A stretch of DNA of 64,000 bases from Iodobacter violaceini (GCF_011601265.1 NZ_JAAOLX010000013.1:1-64000), one strand, 5' to 3'. Positions 26,941 through 37,099 are shown, counted from the stretch's first letter. Numbers and translations: made by a program. Notes: a model not told the origin generated them from the letters alone.

Positions 26941-28368
26941 ATGAAATGGGAAGTAGTGATCGGGCTGGAAGTGCATACCCAGCTCTCGACTCAGTCGAAA
27001 ATTTTCTCCAGCGCCAGCACCGCTTACGGCGCTGAGCCAAATACACAAACCGCCGTGGTCGATGTGGCCATGCCGGGTGCCTTGCCGGTAATGAACCGTG
27101 GCGCGGTAGAGCGTGCGATTCAGCTTGGCCTGGCGATTGGCGGCAAGATTAATCGCAAGTCGGTTTTTGCGCGTAAAAACTATTTTTATCCTGATTTGCC
27201 TAAGGGCTATCAGATCAGCCAGTTTGAACTGCCTGTGGTTGAGGGGGGTGCGATCGAGATTCAGGTTGGCGATGTCACAAAAACAATTAATGTGACCCGT
27301 GCTCACCTGGAAGAAGACGCGGGGAAATCGGTGCATGAAGACTTCCACGGCATGACCGGGATTGATCTGAACCGCGCCGGTACACCGTTGCTGGAAATCG
27401 TTTCCGAGCCGGAAATGCGTTCCGCAGCCGAGGCGGTTGCTTACGCCAAAGCCCTGCATAGCCTCGTGACCTGGATCGGTATTTGCGATGGCAATATGCA
27501 GGAAGGCAGCTTTCGCTGTGACGTGAACGTTTCTGTGCGCCCGGAAGGTCAGAAAGAATTTGGTACGCGCCGCGAAATTAAAAACTTGAATAGCTTTAAG
27601 TTTATGGAACAGGCGATCAAGTTTGAAACACAGTGGCAGATTGAGCAGATCGAAGACGGCCATAAGATTCAGCAGGCAACTATCTTGTTTGACCCGGACA
27701 GCGGCGAAACCCGCATGATGCGCAGTAAGGAAGACGCGCATGATTATCGCTATTTCCCGGATCCGGATCTGCCGCCACTTCGCATCTCGGAAGACTGGAT
27801 TGAGCGTGTGCGCGGCGAAATGACCGAGCTGCCTCAGCTGATGCGCGAGCGTTTTAGCAAAGAGTACGGTTTGTCGGCTTATGATGCCAGCACGCTGACC
27901 AGCTCTAAAGAGATGGCTGTGTACTTTGAAGCCATGGTTGCTGCAGGCGCGGATGCCAAGCTCGCTGCTAACTGGATCATGGGCGATGTTTCAGCCACAC
28001 TGAACCGTGAAGAAAAATCGATCGGCGACAGCCCTGTTTCTGCCGCAGCTTTAGCTGGTTTAGTGAAGCGGGTGATGGATAACACCATCAACAATAAAAC
28101 CGCTAAAGACGTGCTGAAAAAGATGTGGGAATCTGGTGATGCAGCGGATGCGATTATCGAGCGTGATGGCCTGAAGCAAACCACGGATACCGGCGCAATC
28201 GAAGCGATTATCGACGAAGTGCTGGCCGCCAATGCCAAGGCCGTTGAAGAGTATAAGAGCGGAAAACTGGCTGCGATTAACTCCTTAATGGGCCAGTGTA
28301 TGAAAGCCAGCAAGGGTAAAGCCAACCCGGCTATGGTGACTGAGATTCTGACTAAGAAGCTAAGCTGA
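26941..28368 (+). CDS. gatB: Asp-tRNA(Asn)/Glu-tRNA(Gln) amidotransferase subunit B
   Basis: 475 residues. Motifs: [81 protein letters not shown] and [13 protein letters not shown], then the C-terminal YqeY-like tail domain. Phosphorylates the mischarged tRNA and transfers ammonia. Last gene of gatCAB. Confidence 0.98.
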   Translation: MKWEVVIGLEVHTQLSTQSKIFSSASTAYGAEPNTQTAVVDVAMPGALPVMNRGAVERAIQLGLAIGGKINRKSVFARKNYFYPDLPKGYQISQFELPVVEGGAIEIQVGDVTKTINVTRAHLEEDAGKSVHEDFHGMTGIDLNRAGTPLLEIVSEPEMRSAAEAVAYAKALHSLVTWIGICDGNMQEGSFRCDVNVSVRPEGQKEFGTRREIKNLNSFKFMEQAIKFETQWQIEQIEDGHKIQQATILFDPDSGETRMMRSKEDAHDYRYFPDPDLPPLRISEDWIERVRGEMTELPQLMRERFSKEYGLSAYDASTLTSSKEMAVYFEAMVAAGADAKLAANWIMGDVSATLNREEKSIGDSPVSAAALAGLVKRVMDNTINNKTAKDVLKKMWESGDAADAIIERDGLKQTTDTGAIEAIIDEVLAANAKAVEEYKSGKLAAINSLMGQCMKASKGKANPAMVTEILTKKLS

Positions 28369-28385
28369 TCATTGCTTAATCATCA

Positions 28386-28420
28386 GAAATAGCGAGCCTG
28401 CGGGTTCGCTATTTTTTTGC
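28386..28420 (+). terminator. Rho-independent terminator of gatCAB
   Basis: AAATAGCGAGCC (28388-28397 region) pairs with GGGTTCGCTATTT (28402-28414), with a short TGC loop and a run of T. Confidence 0.88.
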
Positions 28421-28424
28421 AAAA

Positions 28425-28790
28425 ATGCAGGGCGGGTGAAAGCCCAAGTGCGCTAAGCAATTTGTTTTTACATCAATAAACAACGAAAAAACGTAATAAC
28501 CACGATCTTGGCATAGGGCTTAAAAGTCCCCTTGAAGCACGCCGAAGCGAGGAACAAGCGGGGCGGGGGATCGCTTGGGAGCGAGGAACGAGCTAATCCC
28601 GCCCGCCGCCGACTCGATTGTCCGCAGCTGAGGGGCTTTCGTGCTGGTCGGGGCGGCCTTCTTTGCGTACCAGGATTTCTGGCCGTTCAAGAAAGTGAGT
28701 TCCCGCGGGGATGCCGCACCTGAATCAGCGTGCCGAAGGCACTAAAAAGATCTTTTTGACTTTGCTTAGCGCACATGGGGTGCGCACCTA
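28425..28790 (-). repeat. dispersed intergenic element, copy A (inverted, partly degenerate)
   Basis: Read on the minus strand this matches the copies near 37100 and 43856: GCGCTAAGCAAAGTCAAAAAG, the GTGCCTTCGGCAC hairpin, GAAGGCCGCCCC, CGAAAGCCCCT, TGCGGACAATCGAG and GTTCCTCGCTTCGGCGTG, then ATTACGTTTTTT and the GGCTTTCACCCGCCCT end (28431-28445 on the plus strand). The central long stem of the other copies is broken here. No protein-coding gene between 28369 and 28999; the 65-codon frame at 28532 is within the repeat and not believed. Confidence 0.75.
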
Positions 28791-28942
28791 GCCTACGAAC
28801 AATGCGATGCTTGTAAAGCCACCCAAGCGTTGTATACCGCCTTTGTGATCAGGCGCGCTTTCTCTGTGCACTGCTTTTTAAATTCTGTGTTCTCTGTGCC
28901 TGCAGATTTAAGGATATTTCATAAAAATCCGCCTGAAGGCTG

Positions 28943-28971
28943 TTGCTTAAAAATTAGGCAGGCGTTAGAAT
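28943..28971 (+). promoter_or_regulatory. promoter of dusB-fis with GC-rich discriminator
   Basis: TTGCTT (28943-28948), 17 bases, TAGAAT (28966-28971), followed by GCGCGGC. The GC-rich discriminator is the hallmark of stringently controlled promoters such as E. coli dusB-fis. The position rules out the in-frame start at 28970 for dusB. Confidence 0.75.
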
Positions 28972-28999
28972 GCGCGGCCTTTTACTGCGCCAGCAGCAT

Positions 29000-30040
29000 A
29001 TGCATATCGGCCCCTATCCCCTTGTAAATAATCTGATTGTCGCTCCCATGGCGGGGGTGACCGATCGTCCTTTCCGTATGCTTTGCAAGCGTTTTGGCGC
29101 CGGGCATGCGGTGAGCGAGATGATTACGGCCGACAGCAGCATGCGCTCGCACAAGAAGACCCTGAATCGCGCTAATTTTGAAGGTGAGCTTGCGCCGGTT
29201 TCTGCGCAGATTGCCGGCTCTGATCCGGAATTACTCGCAGCTGCAGCCCGGCATAATGTGGCGCACGGTGCGCAGATCATTGATATCAATATGGGGTGCC
29301 CGGTTAAAAAGGTGTGCAATAAGCTGGCTGGCTCCGCCCTGTTGCAAAATGAAGACTTAGTTGCAAAGATTCTGCATGCCGTGGTGCGTGCCGTAGACGT
29401 GCCGGTTACACTGAAAACCCGCTTGGGCTTTGCCAATGGCGAAGAAAATATTATGCGTGTGGCCAAAATAGCTGAAGAGGCAGGGATTGCCGCGCTGGCT
29501 ATTCATGGCCGAACGCGTGAAGATATGTACTTGGGTCATGCGCGCTATGCCTTGATTGCCCAGGTAAAACAATCGATTCAGATTCCTGTGATCGCCAATG
29601 GCGATATCGACAGCCCGCAAAAAGCGGCACTGGTGCTTAAAGAAACCGGTGCGGACGCGATTATGATTGGGCGGGCTGCACAGGGCAGGCCGTGGATTTT
29701 CCGTGAAATTGCCCACTATCTGGCCAGCGGTGAGTTACTTCCCCCGCCGGAAGTGGTAGAAGTTCGCGATGTATTGCTCGGCCATCTGGATGATCTCTAC
29801 GCCTTTTATGGCGAGTATTCTGGTTGCCGTATCGCTCGCAAGCATATCGCCTGGTACACCAGGGGCTTACGTGGCAGCAATGAATTTCGTCAGGCTATGT
29901 ATGCTCAGGAATCAACGGCAGGGCAAGCGGATACCACCCGCCAGTATTTTGATGGCTTGCTTACTTTAGGTGAGCGGCTGCAGTACGAAGATTTACCAAA
30001 AGAAACAAAATCACAAAAAGATGAATCGGGAGATTTATGA
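29000..30040 (+). CDS. dusB: tRNA-dihydrouridine synthase B
   Basis: 346 residues from ATG 29000 (MHIGPYPLVNNLIVAPMAG), which matches the E. coli DusB start and lies about 20 bases after the predicted transcription start. FMN-dependent TIM barrel: APMAGVTDRPFR, DINMGCPVKKVCNKLAGSAL (catalytic Cys in the NMGCP region), IHGRTREDMYLG, VIANGDIDSP and MIGRAAQGRPWIF. Reduces uridine in the D loop of tRNA. Overlaps fis by 4 bases. Confidence 0.96.
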   Translation: MHIGPYPLVNNLIVAPMAGVTDRPFRMLCKRFGAGHAVSEMITADSSMRSHKKTLNRANFEGELAPVSAQIAGSDPELLAAAARHNVAHGAQIIDINMGCPVKKVCNKLAGSALLQNEDLVAKILHAVVRAVDVPVTLKTRLGFANGEENIMRVAKIAEEAGIAALAIHGRTREDMYLGHARYALIAQVKQSIQIPVIANGDIDSPQKAALVLKETGADAIMIGRAAQGRPWIFREIAHYLASGELLPPPEVVEVRDVLLGHLDDLYAFYGEYSGCRIARKHIAWYTRGLRGSNEFRQAMYAQESTAGQADTTRQYFDGLLTLGERLQYEDLPKETKSQKDESGDL

Positions 30041-30276
30041 GTACTCAAACCGATCTGATCGCCGAGGCGATTTACGCTTCTCTCGACCAGTATTTCCAGG
30101 ACCTGGACGGCGAACCGCCGTGTGCAATGTACGATATGGTCCTGGCTCGTGTTGAAAAGCCACTGTTAGAATTGATTTTAGAGCGCGTAGAGGGCAATCA
30201 GACCCGAGCGGCCGATATGCTGGGTATTAACCGCAATACCTTGCGTAAGAAATTACAGATTTACGATTTGCTGTAA
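30037..30276 (+). CDS. fis: DNA-binding protein Fis
   Basis: 79 residues. The C-terminal helix-turn-helix ([20 protein letters not shown]) is nearly that of E. coli Fis; the N-terminus is shorter than in enterics (98 residues), as usual in betaproteobacteria. Nucleoid protein that activates rRNA and tRNA promoters. ATGA overlap with dusB makes it part of the growth-rate-controlled dusB-fis operon. Confidence 0.96.
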   Translation: MSTQTDLIAEAIYASLDQYFQDLDGEPPCAMYDMVLARVEKPLLELILERVEGNQTRAADMLGINRNTLRKKLQIYDLL

Positions 30277-30340
30277 TGCGCAGACGCGCAGTTTTCACAA
30301 GAAACGAGTTTGTATCTTTATATACAGGGAAGCTGAAATC

Positions 30341-31903
30341 ATGACCAAAATTACCCGTGCGCTAATCAGCGTATCCGATAAAACCGGTGTACTCGATTTT
30401 GCCAAAGCACTGGCAGCGCAAGGCGTCGAAATTTTGTCGACCGGTGGGACCGCTAAATTGTTTGCTGACAATGGCGTGCCTGTGATCGAAGTGGCTGATT
30501 ACACCGGCTTTCCTGAAATGCTTGATGGGCGTGTAAAAACGCTGCATCCAAAAATCCACGGCGGTATTTTGGGCCGGCGCGATTTACCTGCACACGTTGC
30601 CACCATGGCAGAACACCAAATTGGCAATATTGATCTGGTCTGTGTGAATCTCTACCCATTTGAAGCCACTATTGCCCGCCCTGATTGCAATTATGAAGAT
30701 GCGATCGAAAATATCGATATCGGCGGCCCGGCCATGGTGCGCTCTGCTGCTAAAAATCATGCCCATGTGGCGATTGTGACCGATGCCAGTGATTACGCAG
30801 ATCTGATTAAAGAAATGCAGACCAATGACGGCGCTTTATTACTGGCTACACGCAAAGTGTTGGCTAAAAAAGCCTTCAGCCACACCGCTGCTTACGATGG
30901 TGCAATTTCTAATTACCTGACTGCACTGACTGCAGAGGGCGAGAAAAAATCCTACCCGGATCGCCTGAATATGCAATTCGTTAAAGTGCAGGATATGCGC
31001 TACGGCGAAAACCCGCATCAAAGTGCTGCTTTCTACCGTGATATTGATCCGGCCATGGGCAGCCTCGCTGCTTATAAACAATTGCAAGGCAAGGAATTAA
31101 GCTACAACAATGTGGCCGATTCCGATGCAGCATGGGAATGTGTGAAACAGTTTGCAGAGCCTGCTTGTGTGATCGTTAAACACGCCAACCCGTGTGGCGT
31201 GGCTGTTGGCGTAGATAGCTACTCGGCTTACCGCCTGGCTTTTGCCACCGATACCACCAGCGCGTTTGGCGGCATTATTGCGTTTAATCAGACTGTTGAT
31301 GCAGATACGGCAGAAGCGGTTTCCAAGCAGTTTATGGAAGTGCTGATTGCCCCTGCCTATACCGCAGAAGCCTTGGCATTGCTGGCTAAAAAGCAAAATG
31401 TTCGCGTACTGGAAGTCCCGGTAGAGCAGGGAGCTAATCGTTTTGATCTGAAACGCGTGGGCGGTGGCTTGCTGGTGCAAACGCCTGATTCGCATGAGCT
31501 GACCTTGAATGACTTGAAAGTGGTTACCAAACTGCAACCAACCGAAGCCCAGCTTAAAGATCTGTTGTTTGCCTGGAATGTGGCTAAATTTGTTAAATCA
31601 AACGCCATCGTATTCTGCGGCAAGGGCCAGACACTGGGCGTGGGTGCAGGGCAGATGAGCCGTGTGGATTCCACTAAAATTGCGGCTATTAAAGCCAAGG
31701 CTGCGGGTCTCGATTTACGTGGCTCGGTGGCAGCGTCTGATGCTTTCTTCCCATTCCGTGATGGCGTGGATGTCATTGCAGAGAACGGTGTTTCGGCCAT
31801 TATTCAGCCAGGTGGTTCGGTGCGCGATGATGAAGTGATTGCTGCTGCGGACGAGCATGGTATTGCGATGGTGGTGACAGGGATTCGTCACTTCCGTCAT
31901 TAA
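30341..31903 (+). CDS. purH: bifunctional AICAR formyltransferase / IMP cyclohydrolase
   Basis: 520 residues. N-terminal IMP cyclohydrolase ([49 protein letters not shown]) and C-terminal AICAR transformylase ([64 protein letters not shown]). Performs the last two steps of IMP synthesis. The ribosome-binding site before ATG 30341 is GGGAAGC. Confidence 0.98.
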   Translation: MTKITRALISVSDKTGVLDFAKALAAQGVEILSTGGTAKLFADNGVPVIEVADYTGFPEMLDGRVKTLHPKIHGGILGRRDLPAHVATMAEHQIGNIDLVCVNLYPFEATIARPDCNYEDAIENIDIGGPAMVRSAAKNHAHVAIVTDASDYADLIKEMQTNDGALLLATRKVLAKKAFSHTAAYDGAISNYLTALTAEGEKKSYPDRLNMQFVKVQDMRYGENPHQSAAFYRDIDPAMGSLAAYKQLQGKELSYNNVADSDAAWECVKQFAEPACVIVKHANPCGVAVGVDSYSAYRLAFATDTTSAFGGIIAFNQTVDADTAEAVSKQFMEVLIAPAYTAEALALLAKKQNVRVLEVPVEQGANRFDLKRVGGGLLVQTPDSHELTLNDLKVVTKLQPTEAQLKDLLFAWNVAKFVKSNAIVFCGKGQTLGVGAGQMSRVDSTKIAAIKAKAAGLDLRGSVAASDAFFPFRDGVDVIAENGVSAIIQPGGSVRDDEVIAAADEHGIAMVVTGIRHFRH

Positions 31904-31921
31904 TCAAGTGATTTGACTATT

Positions 31922-31950
31922 TAAAAGCGGGGAAGAGATTCCCCGCTTAT
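31922..31950 (+). terminator. hairpin after purH
   Basis: AAGCGGGG (31925-31932) and CCCCGCTT (31941-31948) with an 8-base loop; only a short TAT tail, so efficiency may be low. Confidence 0.6.
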
Positions 31951-32023
31951 TGTGTTTATGGTGTTGTGTTTAATTGAGAAGCTGGCGGAGCTGCCGGTGC
32001 TTTGAAATATTTTGGTTGAGATA

Positions 32024-32581
32024 ATGAAAAAACTGTTTGCCACCCTTTGCTTGCTGATTGCCTTACCCGCATCTGCAATGGATTGCTCCAATATGTGGGA
32101 TTGGGCGACGGCTGCTTGTCAGCGTGTGGATAAAATAAACCGGGAAGGTAAGAATGATTTATTGCTGTCGGGGTATTCCTGGCACGATCGTTCAACCTAT
32201 ACCGCTGAGAAACTCGAAGACTTTCAAGAGTTTGCTTACGGTGGTGGCCTGGGTAAGCGTATTAGTGATGAAAATAATAACCAGGAATTTATCTACGGAA
32301 TGATTTTTGCCGATTCGCATAATCAGCCGCAGCTTCAGATTGGATATATGCATCTTTGGTATTGGCCGATTGTTGGTGAGTTATCAGCTGGTCTTGGTGT
32401 GTCGTTACAGCTTATTTCACGCCAGGATGTTATCGGCGGCGTTCCTTTTCCTGCTCCTTTGCCTGTTGCATCGGTTCGCTATGGCAAGGCGTCTTTGATT
32501 GGTACCTTTATCCCAAGGCTGAATGGTCAGTTAAATAATGGCAATGTGGCTTATGTGTTTGGCCGCTACGAATTCGATTAA
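32024..32581 (+). CDS. pagP: lipid A palmitoyltransferase, PagP family
   Basis: 185 residues from ATG 32024, with a signal peptide (LFATLCLLIALPASA). PagP landmarks are seen along an eight-strand barrel: SGYSWHDRSTY, EFAYGGGLGKR, YGMIFADSHNQPQ, PLPVASVRYGKASL and FIPRLNGQLNNGNVAYVF. The candidate catalytic residues His54, Asp97 and Ser98 have the same 43-residue spacing as His33, Asp76 and Ser77 of E. coli PagP. The enzyme moves palmitate from phospholipids to lipid A in the outer membrane, giving peptide resistance. It lies between two purine genes, which do not share its function. Confidence 0.87.
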   Translation: MKKLFATLCLLIALPASAMDCSNMWDWATAACQRVDKINREGKNDLLLSGYSWHDRSTYTAEKLEDFQEFAYGGGLGKRISDENNNQEFIYGMIFADSHNQPQLQIGYMHLWYWPIVGELSAGLGVSLQLISRQDVIGGVPFPAPLPVASVRYGKASLIGTFIPRLNGQLNNGNVAYVFGRYEFD

Positions 32582-32595
32582 CAGGAAACAGATTC

Positions 32596-33871
32596 ATGAA
32601 TATTTTGGTGATTGGTTCGGGTGGTCGTGAGCATGCACTGGCTTGGAAAATTGCTCAGTCAGAGCGCGTAGGTAAAGTGTTTGTAGCGCCTGGTAATGCG
32701 GGTACTGCACTTGAAAAAGATTTAATTAATGTTGATATCTCGGCCATTGATGAGCTGATTGAATTTGCAAAAGCAGAAAATATTGCCATTACCGTGGTTG
32801 GCCCGGAAGCACCATTGTCGCAAGGCGTGGTTGATGCATTTCGCGACGCAGGTTTAAAAATCTTTGGCCCAACCCGCGCCGCAGCGCAGCTGGAATGGTC
32901 TAAAGACTTTGCCAAAGCCTTTATGCAGCGCCATGGTATCCCTACTGCGGCTTACCAAACTTTTGCCAATGCGGATGAAGCGCATGCTTATATCAAGGCT
33001 CAAGGCGCACCGATTGTGATTAAGGCTGATGGCCTGGCTGCGGGCAAGGGTGTGGTTGTAGCGATGACGCTGGATGAAGCGCACGCTGCGGTGGATTCCA
33101 TGTTGTCTGATAATAAATTTGGCGATGCGGGCGCTCGCGTGGTGATTGAAGAGTGCCTCTTGGGTGAAGAAGCCAGCTTTATTGTGATGGTTGATGGCAA
33201 AAATGTGCTGGCCATGGCTTCCAGCCAGGATCATAAACGCCTCCTGGATGGCGATGAAGGCCCGAACACTGGCGGCATGGGCGCGTACAGCCCGGCACCT
33301 GTGGTCACCCCTGATGTGCATGCCAAAGTGATGCGCGAAGTGATTTTGCCTACCGTGCAAGGGATGGCTAAAGACGGCACTGTATTCACCGGCTTTTTGT
33401 ATGCAGGCCTGATGATCGATGCTTTGGGTAACCCTAAAGTGATCGAATACAATTGCCGCTTTGGTGACCCGGAAACCCAGCCGATTATGCTGCGTTTAAA
33501 GAGCGATTTTGTCACCCTGCTTGAGCATGGCGTGAATGGCACGCTGGATCAGGTTGAAGCTGAATGGGACAGGCGCGTGGCAATGGGCGTGGTGATGGCT
33601 GCGGCCAATTACCCGGAAACCCCGCGTAAAGGCGATTTAATTTCCGGCCTGCCAACAGCGGCTTTAGAAGATGGTCATGTTTTCCATGCGGGGACTACGC
33701 TCAATGAGCAAGGCGAAGCCATCACTGCTGGTGGCCGTGCTTTGTGTGACCGCTTTTGGCGACAGCTTTAAAATGGCGCAAAAACGTGCTTATCAAATTC
33801 TGGCAGGCGTTTCATTTGCGGGTGCGCAATACCGCAGCGATATCGGCTGGCGGGCGATTAGCCGTAAGTAA
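32596..33871 (+). CDS. purD: phosphoribosylamine-glycine ligase, C-terminus frameshifted
   Basis: ATP-grasp enzyme of purine synthesis. ILVIGSGGREHALAWK, VAPGNAGT, GPEAPLSQG, KADGLAAGKGVVV, EECLLGEEASFIVM, NTGGMGAYSPAP and YNCRFGDPETQPIM are intact. The frame then ends at 33771 after LCDRFWRQL. The expected continuation (CVTAFGDSFKMAQKRAYQIL ... DIGWRAISRK) is present in another frame up to TAA 33871. Loss of two bases (GT) in the GTGTG run at about 33744-33748 explains this. The restored length is 425 residues, normal for PurD. A sequencing error or a true recent mutation are both possible. Confidence 0.9.
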
Positions 33872-33885
33872 TAGCCTGACGGGCT

Positions 33886-33922
33886 GAAAAAAAGCCATGC
33901 ATTGATTGCATGGCTTTTTTAT
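33886..33922 (+). terminator. Rho-independent terminator after purD
   Basis: AGCCATGCA and TGCATGGCT (33893-33914) with a TTGAT loop, flanked by A and T runs. Confidence 0.9.
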
Positions 33923-33998
33923 TACGTGAAAATAGTGTACTGATGTAAGTCAATAAACCAAGGGGCTCGCATTGACTCTTGTTGATGTAAGGTAGAAT

Positions 33999-34295
33999 AT
34001 GAAGTTAACAAAAACCGTTCTCATTGCTAAAACCATGACACTTGCTGATCTTCCTCTGAACACCCTTGCCAGAATTCTCTCCACTCAGCTTCCACCAGAT
34101 TTAACGCAGCGCCTTGCCGCCTTAGGTTTGCATGTAGAGCGCGATATCGAGGTGATACGCCGTGGTTTTCTTGGCGGACCTTTGCAGCTGCGCGTTGCGA
34201 GCACCGACTTTATGCTTAGAAGGGAAGATGCGCGGCAAATTCTGGTCGATATTCTGCCGCAAGCGGATAGTAACCTGATCGCGGTGGCGGTATGA
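33999..34295 (+). CDS. feoA: ferrous iron transport protein A
   Basis: Small SH3-like protein. ATG 33999 has AAGG eight bases upstream (98 residues); the alternative ATG at 34035 (MTLADLPLNTLARIL) gives 86 residues and fits the family start better. LAALGLHVERDIEVIRRGFL, GGPLQLRVASTDFMLRRED and AR.ILVDIL match the FeoA pattern. Partner of FeoB, which it overlaps by ATGA. A clear Fur box is not seen. Confidence 0.9.
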   Translation: MKLTKTVLIAKTMTLADLPLNTLARILSTQLPPDLTQRLAALGLHVERDIEVIRRGFLGGPLQLRVASTDFMLRREDARQILVDILPQADSNLIAVAV

Positions 34296-36058
34296 AGCGT
34301 GTTGCCCTAGTGGGCATGCCTAATACCGGTAAATCGACCTTATTTAATCGCATCACAGGTGGCACTGCCCGCACGGCTAACTGGCCAGGGCTGACAGTAG
34401 ATCTGGCTTCCAGCCGTATTTTGCTGGGCGGATCTATGGTGCAGATGGTCGATCTGCCGGGGATTTATGATCTGAGTGGCGGGGCAGAAGACGAGCGTAT
34501 TACTCAGGCGTTTCTAAATAAAACCGAGCTGGATGCCGTTCTCCTGGTGCTGAATGCCACGCAGCTGGACAGGCAGCTGGTGCTGGCTCTGCAGCTAAAG
34601 GCACTGGGCGCGCCGCTGATTATTGCGCTCAATATGAGCGATGAAGCCAGGCAGGCCGGGGTGCAAATTAATCTGGAAGGGCTGTCTGCAGAGCTGGCCT
34701 GCCCGGTGCTGAAAATCAGTGCCAAGCATGGCCAGGGTGTGCCTGAGTTAAAAGAGGCGCTCAATCGTCTGATCAGCCAGCAAGCGCCTAAGCAAATTAC
34801 GCTGGTCAATGCGCCTGCATCAAATACCCTGCATCAGGACGAAGCCCGGCTGTATAGCCGTTTTATTCAGCGCCCCTCTGTTTTGCCCCCTGGCCCCACC
34901 GCTTTGCTGGATCGCTGGGTTCTGCATCCGGTGCTGGGTTTGCCGCTGTTTGTGCTGATGATGTTTTGCCTGTTTCAACTGACTTACGCCATTGGCGTGC
35001 CTTTGCAAGATCTGGCAAAAGATGGGCTGGAATGGTTTAAAACCGATATTTTAAAAACGGCCGCTGCTTCCTGGCCGCCATTTTGGTCAGGTTTTTTAGT
35101 CGATGGTGTGTTTGATGGCCTGAGCACGGTACTAACGTTTATCCCAATTATTTTTCTGTTCTTTTGCCTGATGGCCATTATCGAAGACTCAGGTTATTTC
35201 TCGCGCGCCGCTTTTATGATGGACGGGCTGATGGCGCGTCTGGGTATGGATGGTCGTGGCTTTGTAATGCTGATGATGGGCTTTGGTTGTAATGTGCCAG
35301 CGCTGATGGGCACACGAGTGATTCGGGATAGAAAGGCCAGGCTATTAACCATGCTGGCGATTCCTTTTTCGCTTTGCTCGGCGCGTTTACAGATTTTTCT
35401 CTTTTTAACCGGCGCGCTCTTTAGTCCTTTGCAAGCACCCTGGGTGCTGTTGTCACTCTATTTTGCGAGTATTTTTATTTCTATGGGCACGGCGCTTTTG
35501 CTGCGTGGCCGCTTTAAATCGACCGAGCCATTTACGCTGGAGCTGCCGCCTTATCGCTTTCCTGTGCTGCGGCAAATCTTTTTACGTGGCTGGGGAGAGG
35601 CGGCGGGCTTTGTGCGCCTGGCGTCTACCATGATTGTGATTGGTGTGGTCCTGGTTTGGCTGTTGAGTAATTACCCAAGCTCACAACACAGTTACTCCAC
35701 CATGATTGCCGGATTCTTTCAGCCCGTACTATCGCCGATTGGTATTCAGGCCGAGCTGTCGATTGCTTTGATGTTTGGCTTTGTGGCTAAAGAAGTGGTG
35801 CTTGGCGCGCTGGCGGTGATTGCCGGGCAGGATGGCCCGGCTTTGGCGCATCATTTATCTGTCGTGCTTGATCCGGTCTCGGCTTATAGCTTTATGCTGT
35901 TTTCATTGACCTATGTGCCCTGTGTTTCTACTATTGCGGCCATGCGCAAGGAATCGAACAGCGTAGCGCTGACGACATTCTCTGTGGTCTATTCTTTATT
36001 ACTTGCCTGGGTGCTGTCGTTTATCTTTTACCAGGGGGCGCGAGCCTTAGGTTTTTGA
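34292..36058 (+). CDS. feoB: ferrous iron transporter FeoB
   Basis: 588 residues, shorter than E. coli FeoB (773), with a normal domain order. N-terminal G domain: GMPNTGKSTLFNRITGG (G1), VDLPGIYDLS (G3), ALNMSDEA (G4-like, N-x-S-D). Then membrane Gate domains (FCLMAIIEDSGYFSRAAFMM, LMMGFGCNVPALMGTRVI and a second Gate region with MFGFVAKEVVLGALAVI). Imports Fe2+ through the inner membrane. No feoC gene follows. Confidence 0.96.
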   Translation: MKRVALVGMPNTGKSTLFNRITGGTARTANWPGLTVDLASSRILLGGSMVQMVDLPGIYDLSGGAEDERITQAFLNKTELDAVLLVLNATQLDRQLVLALQLKALGAPLIIALNMSDEARQAGVQINLEGLSAELACPVLKISAKHGQGVPELKEALNRLISQQAPKQITLVNAPASNTLHQDEARLYSRFIQRPSVLPPGPTALLDRWVLHPVLGLPLFVLMMFCLFQLTYAIGVPLQDLAKDGLEWFKTDILKTAAASWPPFWSGFLVDGVFDGLSTVLTFIPIIFLFFCLMAIIEDSGYFSRAAFMMDGLMARLGMDGRGFVMLMMGFGCNVPALMGTRVIRDRKARLLTMLAIPFSLCSARLQIFLFLTGALFSPLQAPWVLLSLYFASIFISMGTALLLRGRFKSTEPFTLELPPYRFPVLRQIFLRGWGEAAGFVRLASTMIVIGVVLVWLLSNYPSSQHSYSTMIAGFFQPVLSPIGIQAELSIALMFGFVAKEVVLGALAVIAGQDGPALAHHLSVVLDPVSAYSFMLFSLTYVPCVSTIAAMRKESNSVALTTFSVVYSLLLAWVLSFIFYQGARALGF

Positions 36059-36061
36059 TTC

Positions 36062-36092
36062 GTAAACAGGGGCAGCAATGCCCCTGTTTTGC
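36062..36092 (+). terminator. terminator of feoAB
   Basis: AAACAGGGGCA (36064-36074) and TGCCCCTGTTT (36079-36089) with a GCAA tetraloop and a short T run. Confidence 0.88.
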
Positions 36093-36114
36093 ATCCATCT
36101 TACAAAGGTTAATA

Positions 36115-37071
36115 ATGAGCGATTTATTGTTTCCGGACATTCAGCCCCACCGCAGCGGCCGCCTGGCCGTGGATGATGTGCATACCCTTTACTGGGAGGA
36201 ATGCGGTAATCCTGATGGCGTGCCGGTGCTGTTTTTGCATGGTGGCCCCGGTGGCGGTATTTCGCCCATGCATCGCCGTTTTTTTGACCCTGGCTACTAC
36301 CGCATTGTGTTGTTTGATCAGCGCGGCGCAGGGCAATCGACGCCCTTGGGTGAGTATCGCAATAACACCACCGCTCATTTAATCGCCGATATCGAAGTCT
36401 TGCGTCAGATGCTGGATATAGAGCAGTGGCTGGTGTTTGGCGGCTCCTGGGGCTCTACCCTGGCGCTGGCTTATGGCGAAGCGCATCCTGAGGCGTGTTC
36501 AGGCTTTATCCTGCGTGGGATTTTTCTCTGTACTAAGGCTGAGGTGGATTGGTTTGTGAATGGCATCGGGCATTTTTATCCGGAAGTTCACGCCGAATTC
36601 GCCGCGCAAATTCCTGCTGCCGAGCGGGACAATTTGCTCGAAGCCTATAGCCAGCGCCTGTTTAATGATGATCCGGAAGTCTATCTGCCTGCTGCCCGCA
36701 GCTGGAGCCGCTATGAAGGCAGTTGCCTGTTTTTAGAGCCGCAAAGCAGTGCCATTGCTCAGTTTGAAACCGACGCTGTTTGCACAAGTCTGGGCCGCTT
36801 AGAGGCGCACTATATGCGTTACGGTGCTTTTATGGATGAAGACCAGCTGGTGCAACAGGTGGGCAAGATTCGCCATCTGCCTGCGGTGATGATCCAGGGC
36901 CGCTACGATGTGATTTGCCCGCCAAAATCGGCTTATCGCCTGCATCAGGCCTGGCCTGAATCCACTTTGCACATCATCCCTGATGCGGGACATGCGGCGA
37001 TGGAGCCGGGGATTGCTGCGGCTTTAATTAAAGCGACTGAGGAATATAAATTGCAGGGTAGGTTTTCTTAA
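36115..37071 (+). CDS. pip: proline iminopeptidase
   Basis: 318 residues from ATG 36115 with AAAGG upstream. Alpha/beta hydrolase of family S33: VLFLHGGPGGGISPMHRRFF (oxyanion region), VLFDQRGAGQSTP, VFGGSWGSTLALAYGEAHPE (nucleophile Ser in GGSWGS), GRYDVICPPKSAYRL (Asp) and PDAGHAAMEPG (His). Removes N-terminal proline from peptides in the cytoplasm. Confidence 0.96.
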   Translation: MSDLLFPDIQPHRSGRLAVDDVHTLYWEECGNPDGVPVLFLHGGPGGGISPMHRRFFDPGYYRIVLFDQRGAGQSTPLGEYRNNTTAHLIADIEVLRQMLDIEQWLVFGGSWGSTLALAYGEAHPEACSGFILRGIFLCTKAEVDWFVNGIGHFYPEVHAEFAAQIPAAERDNLLEAYSQRLFNDDPEVYLPAARSWSRYEGSCLFLEPQSSAIAQFETDAVCTSLGRLEAHYMRYGAFMDEDQLVQQVGKIRHLPAVMIQGRYDVICPPKSAYRLHQAWPESTLHIIPDAGHAAMEPGIAAALIKATEEYKLQGRFS

Positions 37072-37099
37072 TAGGGATGGTGCTTTGGGGTGAGTTTTT

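Noticed and set aside
26233-27741. 502-codon open frame on the minus strand
   Set aside because: It lies wholly opposite gatA and gatB, which are certain genes. Its composition (His, Arg and Phe rich) is that of an antisense shadow, and it has no recognisable domain.
33921-33998. Fur box upstream of feoAB
   Set aside because: No sequence close to the GATAATGATAATCATTATC consensus is visible; iron control is likely but not shown.
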